Assembly: GCA_034766995.1 (NCBI GenBank)
Contig: CM068322.1
Coordinates: forward strand, 10,724,310-10,788,309
DNA from: Acanthacorydalis orientalis
Taxonomy: Eukaryota > Arthropoda > Insecta > Megaloptera > Corydalidae
Direction: 5' to 3'
DNA: 64,000 bases
A program made the translations under genes and the position numbers. This document shows positions 1-11,587 of this stretch, in pieces (the first letter of the stretch is position 1; each line of letters opens with the position of its first letter). The notes below the pieces were generated by a model. It had not been told where the DNA came from and ran no database searches. It saw only the letters and a program-made list of their open reading frames with translations.

Positions 1-928
1 TTATTCGTCTACATTCACTTCGTTCTTTTTTTGTCACTCGAACAATGGCTTGCGAGATAAAATAATGATCCGCTCCTTTATAGGTTTATAATAAAAAATG
101 GAAAATAAGTGCTCTACAGTAACGTGCAAAGTAAATGTAATTACTTTACAGAAAAAGATCTCACATTGTTTAAAAGCTAGAGTTTTACATGAAGAAGGTA
201 CTACCAGAAAAAATGTAAGGTAATTATATATCACACGTAGTTCAAATTCGATGAAACGTTTTATGTAGAGATATTGTATGAAGAAAATCTGAAAATATCA
301 ATTATGCAGAAACACCCAACGCTTCCAAATACATATTATCATATAACACAACGATAAGACTTCATGCAACAATAATCACTCAATAAAAGCTACATGAATT
401 GAATTTAAATGTCCTAAAACACGCAAAATATATATCCAGTCTAATTTTATCAGATTAATATCTATTCTGGTCATTCCAACATTCACTTATTAGAGCGAAA
501 TAAAAAAGTTAACAATCACAAAATGTACCTAAAGAACTTTTTTGACTTCAAACCTGGCAGTTTCTTTAAAAAAGAAATTATATATCAACCCCATTATTTA
601 TCAAAATCCTCACTCCTTGCCTTATAATATCGAGTGAGACTCATGATATGGATTTCGAGCCAAACATGAGACACACGAGTGAGACTCGTGATACTGCTTG
701 ACTATGGCACGCGCTGTTGCGAGTTAAATCATAAAACAGGTGGTTAATTTCAAGATAAGAGAAAGTCATTGAACAAAATGACACTAACGAATTTCTAAAA
801 ATTAATTATTTTTTACTCCACAAACAAAAAAATAAAATCTAATGAAAAATGTTCCCATAAATAGTTATTGATCAATTTTGATCGCAGCTTGTACTCATTT
901 CGATAGCTGTCACTCTCGTAGCACTAAG
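1..928. other. AT-rich stretch with no supported gene
   Basis: No convincing gene. A 41-codon plus-strand ORF at 98-223 has no recognisable homology and is probably chance. Two 18-nt near-identical palindromic repeats sit at 631-648 and 675-692 (described in the findings). Confidence 0.6.
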
Positions 929-933
929 GCGCA

Positions 934-965
<32 letters not shown>

Positions 966-1027
966 CACACACACATATACATATACATATACATATATAT
1001 ATATATATAATAAGCATATTTTCTATG

Positions 1028-1072
<45 letters not shown>
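929..1072. repeat. Compound microsatellite (GCAC)n(CA)n(TACATA)n(TA)n
   Basis: A graded run: GCAC units, then CA, then ATATAC hexamers, then TA. After a 20-nt break, a second (TA)n tract runs 1030-1072. The tyrosine/isoleucine-rich ORF across it is a microsatellite artefact. Confidence 0.97.
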
Positions 1073-1077
<5 letters not shown>

Positions 1078-1084
1078 TTTTGTA

Positions 1085-1250
1085 CTTTAGTGTTATAAAA
1101 ATATTGGTGTATTTATTAAAAGGCGTATAAACAATAATCAAAAATGATGAATAAATTTTGAAAATATAAGATTTCAAAAATTTTGTTCAGAAAAAATATT
1201 TAGTTCGTGGTACGAATGAAAAATCCATTTCTGAAAGAATAATCTCCGTT
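1085..1250 (+). repeat. Dispersed repeat Rep-A, degraded copy
   Basis: Carries the recurring blocks AAACAATAATCAAAAATGAT, a TTTTGTTCAGAAAAAA-like block and a ...GAATGAAAAATCCATTTCTG tail, in the same order as the copies near 12.1, 40.9 and 52.5 kb. No coding potential. Probably the end of a retroelement. Confidence 0.5.
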
Positions 1251-1445
1251 TTTAATTTATTTAAGTTTATTACTTTCTATTCAGAATTAAATCATTAAAT
1301 ATTTCGTTTCATTTTAGTTCTACTTACTTCTGTTATAAAAGTTTTCATTCTGATTGCTTAAGGGTTTACTTTTATTATTTTAATAATAGAACTTTTTAAG
1401 ATTTTCCATTATTTTTTTTCTAAATATGATGCTTATTTTTTAATA

Positions 1446-1972
1446 TTGAGTAAGTATAAAAATAATTGCGGTTTTTGTTTTCTGAATTCTAACCTTAATT
1501 TTTTAAATGAAAATGTCATTTCATCGTGTTCATGTTAATATCATTTTAATGTGTATTTTTCTGTCTGTATTTTGGTAACATTTACTTTGGTTTTATTATT
1601 AATTTTGCTTTCAATTAAAGATGGAAAAGAAGCGCAAAAAGTTTCACTTTTTGCATGAGTTGAAGCAGCAGAAACTGCTCGTAAACTAAATGATGCTTTT
1701 GGTGTGGGGACTGTTAAAGAATATACGGTGCTATGATGGTTCCAAAAAAGTCGTGCTAGGAACGAGAGCCTTGAAGATGAAGAATGTCTCGGGTGTTCTT
1801 CTTCAGTTCATAACGACTAAATGAAAGCGTGAGGTTGTTTTGGGAGTTAATTAGCAAAAATATGTAGAGCTTAATGGTGCTTATTTCGATCAATAAAGTT
1901 AATTATTAGCTGAGAAAAATGTATATGAATTCGAAGGTCATAAACCGGAATTATTTTCTTCCAAACCTAATA
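1446..1972 (+). mobile_element. HTH-only mariner-derived element, copy 1 (decayed)
   Basis: A non-autonomous mariner relic of about 525 bp. The left end keeps the ...AATAATTGCGGTTTTT terminal repeat and the right end its inverted counterpart (AAACCGGAATTATTTTCTTC). Between them, from the ATG near 1621, is the start of a SETMAR-type mariner transposase: Lys/Arg-rich N terminus, a LHELK-like helix, the ETARKLNDAFGVGTVKEYTV block, then SLEDEE. Frameshifts and stops break it and the linker is scrambled. After the second HTH region the sequence jumps directly to the 3' end (YEFEGHKP block), so the DDE catalytic domain is absent. Confidence 0.85.
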
Positions 1973-2139
1973 TCATGTGTGGTGATTATAGTATCATGAA
2001 ATAATTTCAATGAACTAGATATTCTAAACGCTTCGAACACAAAGGATAAATAATTCTTCACAATGTATATTTACGATTTGATGTAGAATTTATTAACATC
2101 AAAGTTAAAAATTAACTAAAAACATATAATACAATAGAA

Positions 2140-2198
<59 letters not shown>

Positions 2199-3311
2199 TA
2201 ATTAACGTCTGTTTTATTAATTAAAAGTTTATATACATAAATAAATTTAAAAACCAAGTCATTCATAAAATTCTTTACAACTGAAGATTGAAATAAGTGT
2301 AGATTTGCATATGTACATGCATGTGAACTTAAGTTGAAGTATTGCTTTTTTGAACGAAAACAACGTACTTTACTAGAGTCAAACTAACACTTTAAAATGT
2401 AACTTCGTTAACTGTTATGACAAACAGAGAAAAGCGATGGAAACCTAATTAACAAATTCATTTATATTACCGACAACTCATTCATACATTGTCATCTCGA
2501 CGTACACAATTATTTTCCTACATACACGCACTAAGCGTAGGATGCGGTACTTATATGTAATATTATGATGAAGTGAATTCTTCATTCGTCGGTTGATTCG
2601 GTGTCGAAAATTTCTCATTCAATTCCAAATTGTCGCATGAACGGTGAGAGCACAAGCACAATAATTCAGATGATAGATATTGTTGATACACGTCTTCCAC
2701 ACACTTATCACTTCGCGTTGTGTCACTACTATCTTCTTATCATCTATACACCTCCGTGACAATCCACTTGAGCCATCTCTCGTTCGTAAACGGGCGCGCG
2801 CTTCTCAAAGATCTCGCATCACAACTTACTCCTAGTACAGACAACTATTGTGTTTCAGTAAGTGAATTCGAATTCTGTGTCACTGGTTCCAATTTCCAAA
2901 TATAAATATTATTCTTATGTAAATGTAACATCTTAATACATTGAAATGAGTGTTAGTATGAAACTTCATTTAAATATATATGTTATTACAATTTTTTTTA
3001 ATTAACATCTAATAAGAGTTATGATATTTTTTTATAATAAGAAATATTATTATATCTATTTCTGGATAAAAACTTCTTTTAATTTCTTTCAATTTTAATA
3101 ATCTTATGTTTTTCTTTTACATCACATTTCTAACAAAATTTCTTGTGATTCGTGAGTTACACATGGATTTTTTTATATACCATAGTTCTCGGTAAGTAAT
3201 GCATATTATCACATTTATTGAATTATCATTCAATGCCTGGAATGTTTCTTCTTTAAATTCATTTAAAAAAATATTTTCATTATAATACCTCTAACCATTT
3301 ATTTTTTCACA
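1973..3311. other. Non-coding stretch with a GC-balanced island at 2560-2890
   Basis: A (TA)n tract occupies 2142-2193. The segment 2560-2890 is much less AT-biased than its surroundings, contains CpG-rich GGGCGCGCGC near 2790, and on the minus strand has a donor-like AGGA|GTAAGT near 2830. It could be a non-coding exon or promoter of the leftward gene or of a neighbour. The plus-strand 61-codon ORF at 2720-2905 has no recognisable content. Confidence 0.4.
2142..2193. repeat. (TA)n microsatellite
   Basis: Uninterrupted TA run of about 52 bp. Confidence 0.97.
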
Positions 3312-3535
3312 TTAACCTGTTAACTGTCCATGACGAGTATACTCGTCATGAAGATGAATTTGAGAAATAAAATTGATTTTTCTAGAAAATCAAATGCCAT
3401 TTCGTTACAATTTAATTCAATTTTACAGTAGCTGCATATACTCCGTGTATGACGAGTACACTAGTCATCCCTTCATTTTTGTAATACAATGTAGGTATAC
3501 ACTTTTAAAATAGAGTGACACAGCTAACAGGTTAA
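3312..3535. mobile_element. 224-bp TTAA-flanked MITE (piggyBac-type)
   Basis: Both ends are TTAA (3312-3315 and 3532-3535), the target duplication typical of piggyBac-superfamily elements. Terminal inverted repeats TTAACCTGTTAACTGT and ACAGCTAACAGGTTAA match at 15 of 16 positions. Just inside the left end is a perfect 22-bp palindrome (3329-3350, core GACGAGTATACTCGTC). A related imperfect palindrome lies inside the right end (3449-3468). There is no coding capacity, so mobility would depend on a transposase supplied elsewhere. Confidence 0.85.
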
Positions 3536-3992
3536 TTTAATACTCATTATATCTCTTCCGAAAATAAATTACTCTCCAACATTTAATTAAAATTTATTTT
3601 AGTTATCGATTAAATGTATTTCGATGGTAGTATCGTTATTTTCAGAACACGGAGGAACATTTTTTTATATCCGATTTATTTGTAAAAGAGAATTTAACCA
3701 CAATATTGAAGAAATTCTCATATTTCTAACAAATATTTTTCCATGCTTCTTATATTGTCTGAACTCATTGAATTATTTCGCTATTCAAAACTATATTTTA
3801 CTTTGTATACATTATATGTATATATGTATATATATACATATATGAATTTAGAAAGTTATAGATAAATAAAACATTGATATTTCTAAAGAAAATATTTTGT
3901 GATTCTGTCCAGTCTGAGAAATTTATATTACCCATATATACTTATATGAATAATGTTATCACTTATATATACATTTACATTTATACTCAGTC

Positions 3993-3994
<2 letters not shown>

Positions 3995-4041
<47 letters not shown>
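3995..4041. repeat. (TA)n microsatellite
   Basis: Uninterrupted TA run of about 46 bp. The overlapping plus-strand ORFs (3874-4197) derive from it and look artefactual. Confidence 0.95.
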
Positions 4042-4042
<1 letters not shown>

Positions 4043-4526
4043 GAGGAAAGTTTGAAGAGAAATTTGGTTCGATATTGGAGACAAAAGCTTCAATTTCAAA
4101 CTATACTTTATTTTTCGACACAATCCTACACTTTACATATTATAACAATTTAGAATTATGGGTATTCGTATCGGTGATTGCATCTTTTCTAATGTAAAAA
4201 TAAAAACAAGAATCTATATGTGATGTTTTGTGTGTATGTAATTCATGTTAAGAATTGTTACAATTATTATAAAAATTGGAGCGATATTAAATATCGTAGG
4301 GACAATTAAAAAAGGAGAACATAAAAACAATTATATTTATGATGAAACTTTTTAGTGCCGTTTCGATATTTGAAGTGGATATAATAGGAATAAGTAAGCA
4401 ACTCTTAACATTTTTTTGGATTAGTTCAAGTATAAAGTTGGACAATATTATTTAATAATTTAAAAATATTGTATTAAATATCAATATATATTAAACGTTA
4501 TAAAATAAATTTAAATTACTAAGTAA

Positions 4527-4553
4527 ATATATATATATATATATATATATATA
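4527..4553. repeat. (TA)n microsatellite, short
   Basis: About 26 bp of perfect TA. Confidence 0.9.
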
Positions 4554-5270
4554 ACTATCTATTTATTAAATACATTATTCTTTTTTCTTTCATTATTCAT
4601 CCACCCTTACTTATTTACATATCTGGAAAATCACTTATATAACAGTCAACATTTAAGAATAAATTAGTAACTAGAAGAAAATGAAATGTAAAATAAATAA
4701 CAGCTATTTTGTTAAAGTATATTATCCAAACTGTTATAAAAAGGAATATATTTTTATAAAGAATAGTCAATGTTTGAAACACGATAACGTATTTCCAGGA
4801 AATTAAATCGTTTTACAACGCAATTTCCCTTTGTTATCTACTGTATATTAGAAAAGAAATGAAGTAGAAATTTAATATTTTTATTGAATTATCGTATTTA
4901 ATATTCAACTTATAGCAAGGTAATACGCCTTGCGTAAAATTTAATATATTTTTTAGACTTCATCAGTGGAGTTCTCATTTTATTTATGTCAAGTCAGAAT
5001 AGTGTAATGAAGAAATGATGTAAAATGTTATTGAATTTTTAGATTCAATTAAGTTTATTCATTAAGTATTTACTGACTTTATACGTAAGTGGATATAAAT
5101 GTTGATCATAAAACAACCAAAACGTGAACTAACGAAATTTATTTTTTACTATAGTTATCATAAATTATTAATAATATTTTATATATTTCCTAGTAAACCT
5201 CAACCTTATATCTTCCGTATAAGGTTTCAGATATTCCTAATACAATCTATAAAAGGATCAGAATCCTTAC

Positions 5271-5370
5271 ATGTATATATATATATTTATATACACATAT
5301 ATACATACACACATATATATATATATAGATATACACATATATACATACATATATATACACATATATACAT

Positions 5371-5420
<50 letters not shown>
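5271..5420. repeat. Interrupted TA/TACA microsatellite
   Basis: About 150 bp of TATA runs interspersed with ACATAC and CACATA units, ending in a 48-bp perfect TA run. Confidence 0.97.
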
Positions 5421-5421
<1 letters not shown>

Positions 5422-5598
5422 TAATCTTACAAGGTATACAAAGTGACTTTATATGATCCTTATATAAGAAAGAAGGTCACATTTTATAGGATTAAAGTTC
5501 ATATAAGTTTGAGGCTTACTAGGGTTATTATAAATATTTGTTTATACCTAACACAACATATTTTTCTTCTAGAAAATATGTAAAAAATATTTTTGTAT

Positions 5599-5611
5599 AC
5601 ACACGCGCGCG

Positions 5612-5679
<68 letters not shown>
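5599..5679. repeat. Compound (AC)(GC)n(CT)n(TA)n microsatellite
   Basis: ACACGCGCGCGC is followed by CT repeats and then a TA run of about 55 bp, an abrupt three-phase junction. Confidence 0.97.
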
Positions 5680-7371
5680 CTTATATGATAAAATATTTTA
5701 TTATATTTATTATATGCTGCAAAACGAAAAACTAACATCAAATAGGAAAAAATAAGTAAAGAAGTTCACAAATTAAAATAATGATAACTGTTTTTGCGAG
5801 GGAAAAAATTTTTTACTTAAGAATTCAATACAAATTTTTATTATTGAAGTGAAACTACTTCTTAAATCATTGTGCCTCACAAAACACGAGCTGCTATTTT
5901 ATTCACGACGAACATCCAACGAAAGTGATGCACAATGCACAAACAAACAAGATATAGAATTACTATCAATTCCATCTTCCAAAGATTCCTAGATAAATTG
6001 GAATCTAAGTCATTTTTAATTTATTTCAGCTTTCACAAAGCTATTGTTTGGTTTTTAGAGAATACTCCTGTAAACGTTGTAATTGATAATGAACGAAGTG
6101 ACAATGACGTTAAACGTAATAATAACGAAAATATGTAAATCGAATAAATAAAACATACTTTGATAATATAAAATTGATTTCTTAAATTTTATAAATTAAT
6201 TCTACTAATTCAATTATACCTTTTACCGATAAATTATGTACCTTTCAATTATGAAAAAAATAAACCGAGTAAATTTAAGTTATAATCCTACCAAACAAAA
6301 GAAGTTTCATTTCGCACGTGCGAATTCTGTGAAATACCACACATATTTTTTTATATATTTATCATTTAACAATGAAATCGAAAGTTGAAAAAATAATAAG
6401 AAGGTGATGAAATTTTATAAGATTATTCTTTTTTATGTTGGAGAAACAGGTAAAATTTCTGTTCGATTCTAGATATCGATTCCCTATACCGTTTAAGAGA
6501 AATTACATTTTTATCTATATTTTTACGCTTGCTAATATGAAAAAAAATTCACATTGTCGAAAACAAAAAAATAATATTAAAATGAAGGTACGATAAAAAT
6601 GTAATCAAAGTTTAGTTTTAAATTTCTTTTAACATATGCTTATGAGCAAAGGAATATAAAGTTTCATTAATATTTTCTGCATCATTTTAGAAAAAATAAT
6701 TATTATTTATATGAAAAAGTGGTAGCGATAAAGATAGCTGATATTAAAATTATTACATATTTGTATACTTGAAAAAAACTAGAGCGATTTCTATACGAAT
6801 GAAATGACTTCCTCTCACACACTTTCTTTGTGTTATCTTCAAACTTTTCTCTAGTGTGAAAAGCTGTGATCTTATGAACCATGACTAAAAATGGTTATAA
6901 TACTGTCATTTTTAAAAATCGAAAATATATGGTGATTATCACATTTAATAAGATTATATTTATATTTTTTCATAAATAGAAAATATATTTATGTTCTTAT
7001 TTACATTTGAATATCGCTTATTAATTCGTGTCAATAAATTAATTTTAAAATTTAAACGTTTTGTTTGATCACGATAAAATCAGGGCATTTTGAACTCAAA
7101 AGTACTGATATAATAATAATAACAATAATAAATTTAGATATAATAATTATCGACCAAAAATTGCAGATTTTAAACTTATTTTACAGTTTAAAAAGTCCAT
7201 AAATTGTTTTATTTTAATTTTGAGGAATCTTTCCATTTACTGTATATCTAAACGTGCTTAAAAATTATGAAATATTTATTATAAATAATTAGTCATACGA
7301 AGAGTCACTATCTTGAAGATTTTTTTTAATTATAATTACATGATTTTATGATAGTGATCCTGTTAATGTAC

Positions 7372-7545
7372 TGTTCTGTTGATCTTCATCCTGTTGAAAC
7401 ATTTGATCTGCTCTTTTCTGATATTAGTTTTGGCACGTGTGTTATACGTAGATAGATTATAGATTAATCTAACTATCTCAAATCTATTTGACGAAGTTAC
7501 ACGTGCCGAAACGAGTAGCAGAAAAAAAATTCAAATGAGCCACTT
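7372..7545 (-). repeat. Palindromic dispersed repeat Rep-B, copy 1
   Basis: An imperfect palindrome. The inner arms GGCACGTGT (7432-7440) and ACACGTGCC (7499-7507) are perfect, and about 30 more bp outside them pair partially. GCCGAAACGAG follows the right arm. The outer left part, read on the minus strand, matches the GAAGACC..GGACAA block of the copies at 46.5 and 60.2 kb. There is no ORF. It is probably a remnant of a retroelement terminal region. Confidence 0.55.
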
Positions 7546-8039
7546 GAGGAAAGATTATTAACATGAAAATTTAATAATCCATTATTTTATAAAAATGTAT
7601 ATAATTAGAGTTCTTCTTAGCTATAATAGTTTTAATATTTTTCGTTCACACATAAGTTTATCACCTCATATCCCCTCACCACAACCCGCTTTGATTACGA
7701 GAAGTTCAATAATTCATTAAAGATCATTTTAATGTCATATCAGATCTCAGAGATACGGAAATTATGGGTATTATATTAACTACATTTAAATACGTATAAA
7801 GAATAATCAAAATTATTAATAATTTGTGTCATAATAAAAAATTTTGATTACAAACATTCCTGTATTTTCTGTAAAAATGAAAAATTTATTTCTAAAATTG
7901 AATTTATCCACAATGTCACAAGCTTTATTCTCAAAAATATAACATCTTACTACCTGATTTACGAACAGTTCTTTATTTTCCAAATAAATATATTTACTCA
8001 TTTTTCCTTCTTAATATAACATTTCATAAAATTTATTTA

Positions 8040-8080
<41 letters not shown>

Positions 8081-8199
8081 TAAATAAATGTTAATATATG
8101 TATTATACACAGAATGACTACAAGACTTAAAAAAAATCGTACTTATAAACTACAGGCATATGTAGTCAATTCATCGTATTATAATAAAAGTAAATATTA
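7546..8199. other. AT-rich stretch, nothing recognised
   Basis: Only a (TA)n tract at 8041-8079 and simple AT-rich sequence. Confidence 0.6.
8041..8079. repeat. (TA)n microsatellite
   Basis: Near-perfect TA run with one TACATA interruption at its left end. Confidence 0.95.
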
Positions 8200-8420
8200 G
8201 GTTGGTAGAAAAATTATTTGGTTCTTTTCCATCTTTAATTCAATAATCGAATTTGAGGCAATATTTATAATATAACCAAAATCAATGTTACCAAAATATA
8301 GAACGAAAAATGCACTTCAAAAAGATATTAACATGAACACGATGAAAAGACACTTTCATTGAAAAAAATAAGGTTAAAATAATTCAGAAAATGAAAACCT
8401 TAATTATTTTCCTAGCACCC
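8200..8420 (-). mobile_element. 221-bp mariner MITE (short derivative of the HTH-only family)
   Basis: Flanked by TA (8198-8199 and 8421-8422). The left terminus GGTTGGTAGAAAAATTATTT and right terminus AATTATTTTCCTAGCACC are inverted repeats of the HTH-only family. Internally it keeps only the family's 5' untranslated part (the ATTAACATGAACACGATGAA block and the poly-Phe side), so the HTH coding region has also been lost. Confidence 0.85.
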
Positions 8421-8664
8421 TAATAATTTCATTAAAATACAATTTAAATGTAAAATAAACAACCATTTCATATAATCAACAAAGAAATTTAAAAAAGTAA
8501 AAATTAAAATGATTGATTTTGAAATGATTCATATTTCCATATAAAAAAGTCAATGTTCATTAAAAAAAAATTATGGAATAAGATACAAGAACTGTTCTAC
8601 TTATACAATGAAAACATTTTTTATAAGGTTAAAAGAAATGAAATTTAATGTTGAACATTTTTGA

Positions 8665-8672
<8 letters not shown>

Positions 8673-8705
<33 letters not shown>

Positions 8706-8706
8706 T
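8673..8706. repeat. (TA)n microsatellite
   Basis: TA run of about 33 bp. Confidence 0.93.
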
Positions 8707-9050
8707 AGTAAATTATTCATTACTTATTACAATAATTTTGTGTTGTTTATTTATGTATGTACATAAATTATTCATTTCATGAATTAAAAATTGTTCTACA
8801 TTAAAATAAAACATTAAAACATAAAAATAAGTCCTTGTAAAAAAAATTGAAGAATAAAATTCTTTTCTGCAATGTACTTATATATAAATATATATATATA
8901 TATATAATAAAGTGCATGTTGAACATAATCTTTTATTAATTTAAATTAATATTTTTGTTATAATTTAAGTATAAAGTGACATATCAACAAAAATATTTCA
9001 ATTTAAGAAATAAATTTCTTAGTTTAGTATTACAAATAAGCTTAGAACGA

Positions 9051-9051
<1 letters not shown>

Positions 9052-9102
<51 letters not shown>

Positions 9103-9104
9103 TA

Positions 9105-9181
<77 letters not shown>
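9052..9181. repeat. Long interrupted (TA)n microsatellite
   Basis: About 130 bp of TA with breaks at about 9097-9101 and 9121-9124. It ends about 60 bp from the exon donor, on the intron side. Confidence 0.97.
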
Positions 9182-9242
9182 TATTTTTATGTTTGTGTGA
9201 AAATAATGACATATTTGAAAATGTATTTCAGAAAGTAAGAAA

Positions 9243-9251
9243 ACTTACCTG
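9243..9251 (-). other. 5' splice donor of the host-gene exon
   Basis: On the minus strand this reads CAG|GTAAGT, a full match to the metazoan U1 consensus. It places the exon end at 9249 in phase 0. Reading through the donor adds only six codons before a stop. Confidence 0.88.
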
Positions 9252-10508
9252 TAAATGATGATATCCCGGATTAAAACCGACGTGATCAAAAGCACACTGA
9301 CATTCGGCTAAATGTCCTCCGGGTACGTCAAATATTAACTCCGTATCATCATCTAATTCAGAATCACTGGTCAGATTACCTCGCCTGAGGCTACTACCCG
9401 TTGAAGACCTCGCAACTCCCGTACTCACACTAGCACTTAAACCACCACCGCTGCTAGAGCCACTAAACCGTTCCACTTTACCACTTGCACTACTTCCGCG
9501 AACGTAATCTGATGAGGGTGCGCCATCAACAACCCTCTCTTCAAGCTGATGTTTACCACTTCTATGAAAACTGTTATACTGACTACCGGAACAACTAACA
9601 CCATCACCCCTTCTATTAAAACATTCATCCATATTACCGGCAATGATATTTTCTCTCGAAGATTCCATAACACTGTATTCTCGAGCTCTTGCGCACGTCC
9701 CAAACGGTGTTTTGTGATTGTCTGGCACAAAGAACTGTTCATTTTGATAGTGTTTTTGACCCAAACATCGTTGCTTATTTTTACGGAACGATGATGCCTT
9801 TCTGTCAATCTTCTGTAAAATACGTGCGTTTTGCTCGCAAGTGTACGTGTGTTGTCTTGATTTCGGCGAATCGCCGAATAAAGGTTTATTCGCTCTCATT
9901 AATTTTCTATCCAGACTATATTGTTGATGGGGCTGCATTTCTTTCCGCGTTGAAATGTCATCCAATTTATGTATGGAATTATATCTTGACGATGAATGAA
10001 CTATATTCTGATCACTACTATACCGCTGCCTCGATTTTGGTCTTGGAAAATATAAATCTTTCAAATCACAATTGCACACTAATTCAATGTCTTGTCCAGT
10101 ATTATAAGCTTCGTTTAAAATTCTTGTCGAACGTCTCTCTGTATCATATCTTTTCATTTCAAGTCCAACATCCGTGATGTCGGGATTATCATTTTTATTG
10201 TACATGTTATCATATACACTTTTCAGTAAAAGTTCTTCACTTGAGTTGATGAAATCTGGGCAGTGAGGATCACTTAAGGCTCTTTGAAGATGATGACGAT
10301 TATTGGTTATGGGAGTTGTGGTTGTAACCCGATCTGACACTGGTGATGTAATCATATCGACGTTTTGATAAAGACTATATGGTGGTTTTTCATTGTCTCG
10401 CATCAGCTCGGTAATATTATTATCACACACCTGTGTGTACTTAGACGTCTTGTTGCTTTTTGTCGTCGCCTTGTCATCAGGGGCAGATATTTGTACGTTG
10501 CGACGCAT
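9249..10508 (-). CDS. First coding exon (420 codons) of an unidentified host gene
   Basis: This is an open minus-strand frame from the ATG at 10508 to residue Gln420, ending exactly at a consensus donor (CAG|gtaagt, 9243-9251), so the exon ends in phase 0. A 3' splice site (tttttcag) sits 10 nt upstream of the ATG, so the exon holds the last 10 nt of 5'UTR and the first coding segment of a spliced gene. I do not recognise the family. The product is polar and probably disordered, rich in Asn, Ser, Arg and Asp. It has a Ser/Gly-rich tract at about 337-375, a possible basophilic kinase site RRGNLTSDSE at 375-384 followed by acidic residues, and a hydrophobic Cys/His-containing end (ELIFDVPGGHLAECQCAFDH, 390-409). 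There is no signal peptide, no membrane segment and no domain I can name. Base composition and codon variety are far richer in G+C than the flanks, which supports real coding. Downstream exons should lie at lower coordinates, and I could not find them here. Confidence 0.88.
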
Positions 10509-10518
10509 TTTTATAACT

Positions 10519-10537
10519 CTGAAAAATAATAAACAAG
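10519..10537 (-). other. 3' splice acceptor upstream of the start codon
   Basis: On the minus strand a T-rich stretch ends in tttttcag immediately before AGTTATAAAA and the ATG at 10508. This implies that at least one non-coding 5' exon lies further right. The ATG context (AAAAATGCG) has A at -3. Confidence 0.8.
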
Positions 10538-10929
10538 TTTTATTTTAACAAATATTCTGCAACTATAAAAATATAAATTATAATTTTTATATTTTCAACT
10601 AGAATAAAATATATGTTTCTTAATATGAATAAAGAACATTATTCTTAATATGCTTACTAATGAATCATTTCCTTTAAAGTAAACATTATAAATAATACTA
10701 TTTATAGTTAATACTCAATTTTTAAAAATTAAAAATTTATATTCACGAAACGCTTGAAATTCTTATAAAAATTCCTAAGTATATATAATCTATCATACTA
10801 GCGACTACCAGTTTTTAAATATTGTTAAACAAAAAAAAATTACTTATTAAAAAGAATAGCATAATAATTAATCAAATGAAAAAGATTATACCTTATTAAT
10901 TGCCGATACAAGATTATTAAAATACAATT

Positions 10930-11070
10930 CTGACAATGACGAATTTTATTTTCACAAGTCAATTATTTTTTCTTCTCACAAACTATAATAAATGTGCTGT
11001 ACAATAATTTTTAAAAAATCATTATTGATGATTTTTGATTATTGGTTGCAGTATTTTCATTTTCTGAGTC
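10930..11070 (-). repeat. Dispersed repeat Rep-A, copy
   Basis: Read on the minus strand it shows the family order: ...CTGCAACCAATAATCAAAAA, then a TTTGTGAGAAG block, then an AAAATAAAATTCGTC tail. Confidence 0.5.
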
Positions 11071-11546
11071 TCGGGATTTAGTGGCTCATGACTCTTTTCT
11101 CTCAATTGAATTAAACATTTTTAAAATTGAATCTTCCACATTTATCCTTATTTGTAATATCTCAATATCTTTGTTTGATACATCTTCAACAGTTCTCTAC
11201 TCCTTTGTGATTATTTTTTATATTTCTGTTATATTTTGTACACAGTAAATTATCGTAACAGTTGCTGTAGTCTTGTCACCTGTTTGAAGTGTATTGAATT
11301 TAAAGATGTGTTTCTATTACTTGTTTATTTTCACATATGCTTACACTTAGTCTTTGTGGGACTTTAAAGATTTTTTAAACTCTTATTTAAGTGTGAAACA
11401 TTTTAAAGACACCAGTTATAATTTATAATGATGGTTGTGGATTGTTATAATAGATTCATGATTTAGTTTACTTATAAAAATATTAGTACATTAGTTTAAA
11501 TTTATATTGCATGTATTTCTGTTGATATTTAAACAATCAAAATGTT

Positions 11547-11550
<4 letters not shown>

Positions 11551-11584
<34 letters not shown>
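11551..11584. repeat. (TA)n microsatellite
   Basis: TA run of about 33 bp. Confidence 0.93.

Positions 11585-11587
<3 letters not shown>

Larger units (their letters stand above)
3536..7371. other. AT-rich stretch without a supported gene
   Basis: Contains several TA-rich microsatellites (listed separately). One weak coding candidate: after an acceptor-like tttatttcag near 6020-6029, a plus-strand frame runs to a stop at 6138 and encodes a short acidic/Asn-rich tail (VVIDNERSDNDVKRNNNENM), with AATAAA motifs just beyond. In DNA this AT-rich such signals arise by chance, so I do not call a gene. Confidence 0.5.
8421..9248. other. AT-rich intron-like DNA immediately downstream of the exon donor
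   Basis: Predicted intron of the leftward host gene. Holds TA tracts at 8673-8706, 8879-8906 and 9052-9181. No second exon could be identified. Confidence 0.55.

Noticed and set aside
98..223. 41-codon plus-strand ORF with a LHEEG-like helix
   Set aside because: Too short and unsupported. The resemblance to a transposase HTH is superficial.
5935..6138. Possible terminal exon on the plus strand (acceptor near 6029, acidic tail, AATAAA downstream)
   Set aside because: All three signals are weak and common in AT-rich DNA, there is no upstream partner exon, and no family resemblance.
9437..9808. 123-codon minus-strand ORF in another frame of the exon
   Set aside because: Alternative frame inside the same exon. 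It starts and stops internally and lacks splice signals.
9689..10177. 162-codon plus-strand ORF opposite the host exon
   Set aside because: Antisense shadow of the real minus-strand exon, which has consensus splice sites at both ends and coding-like composition.
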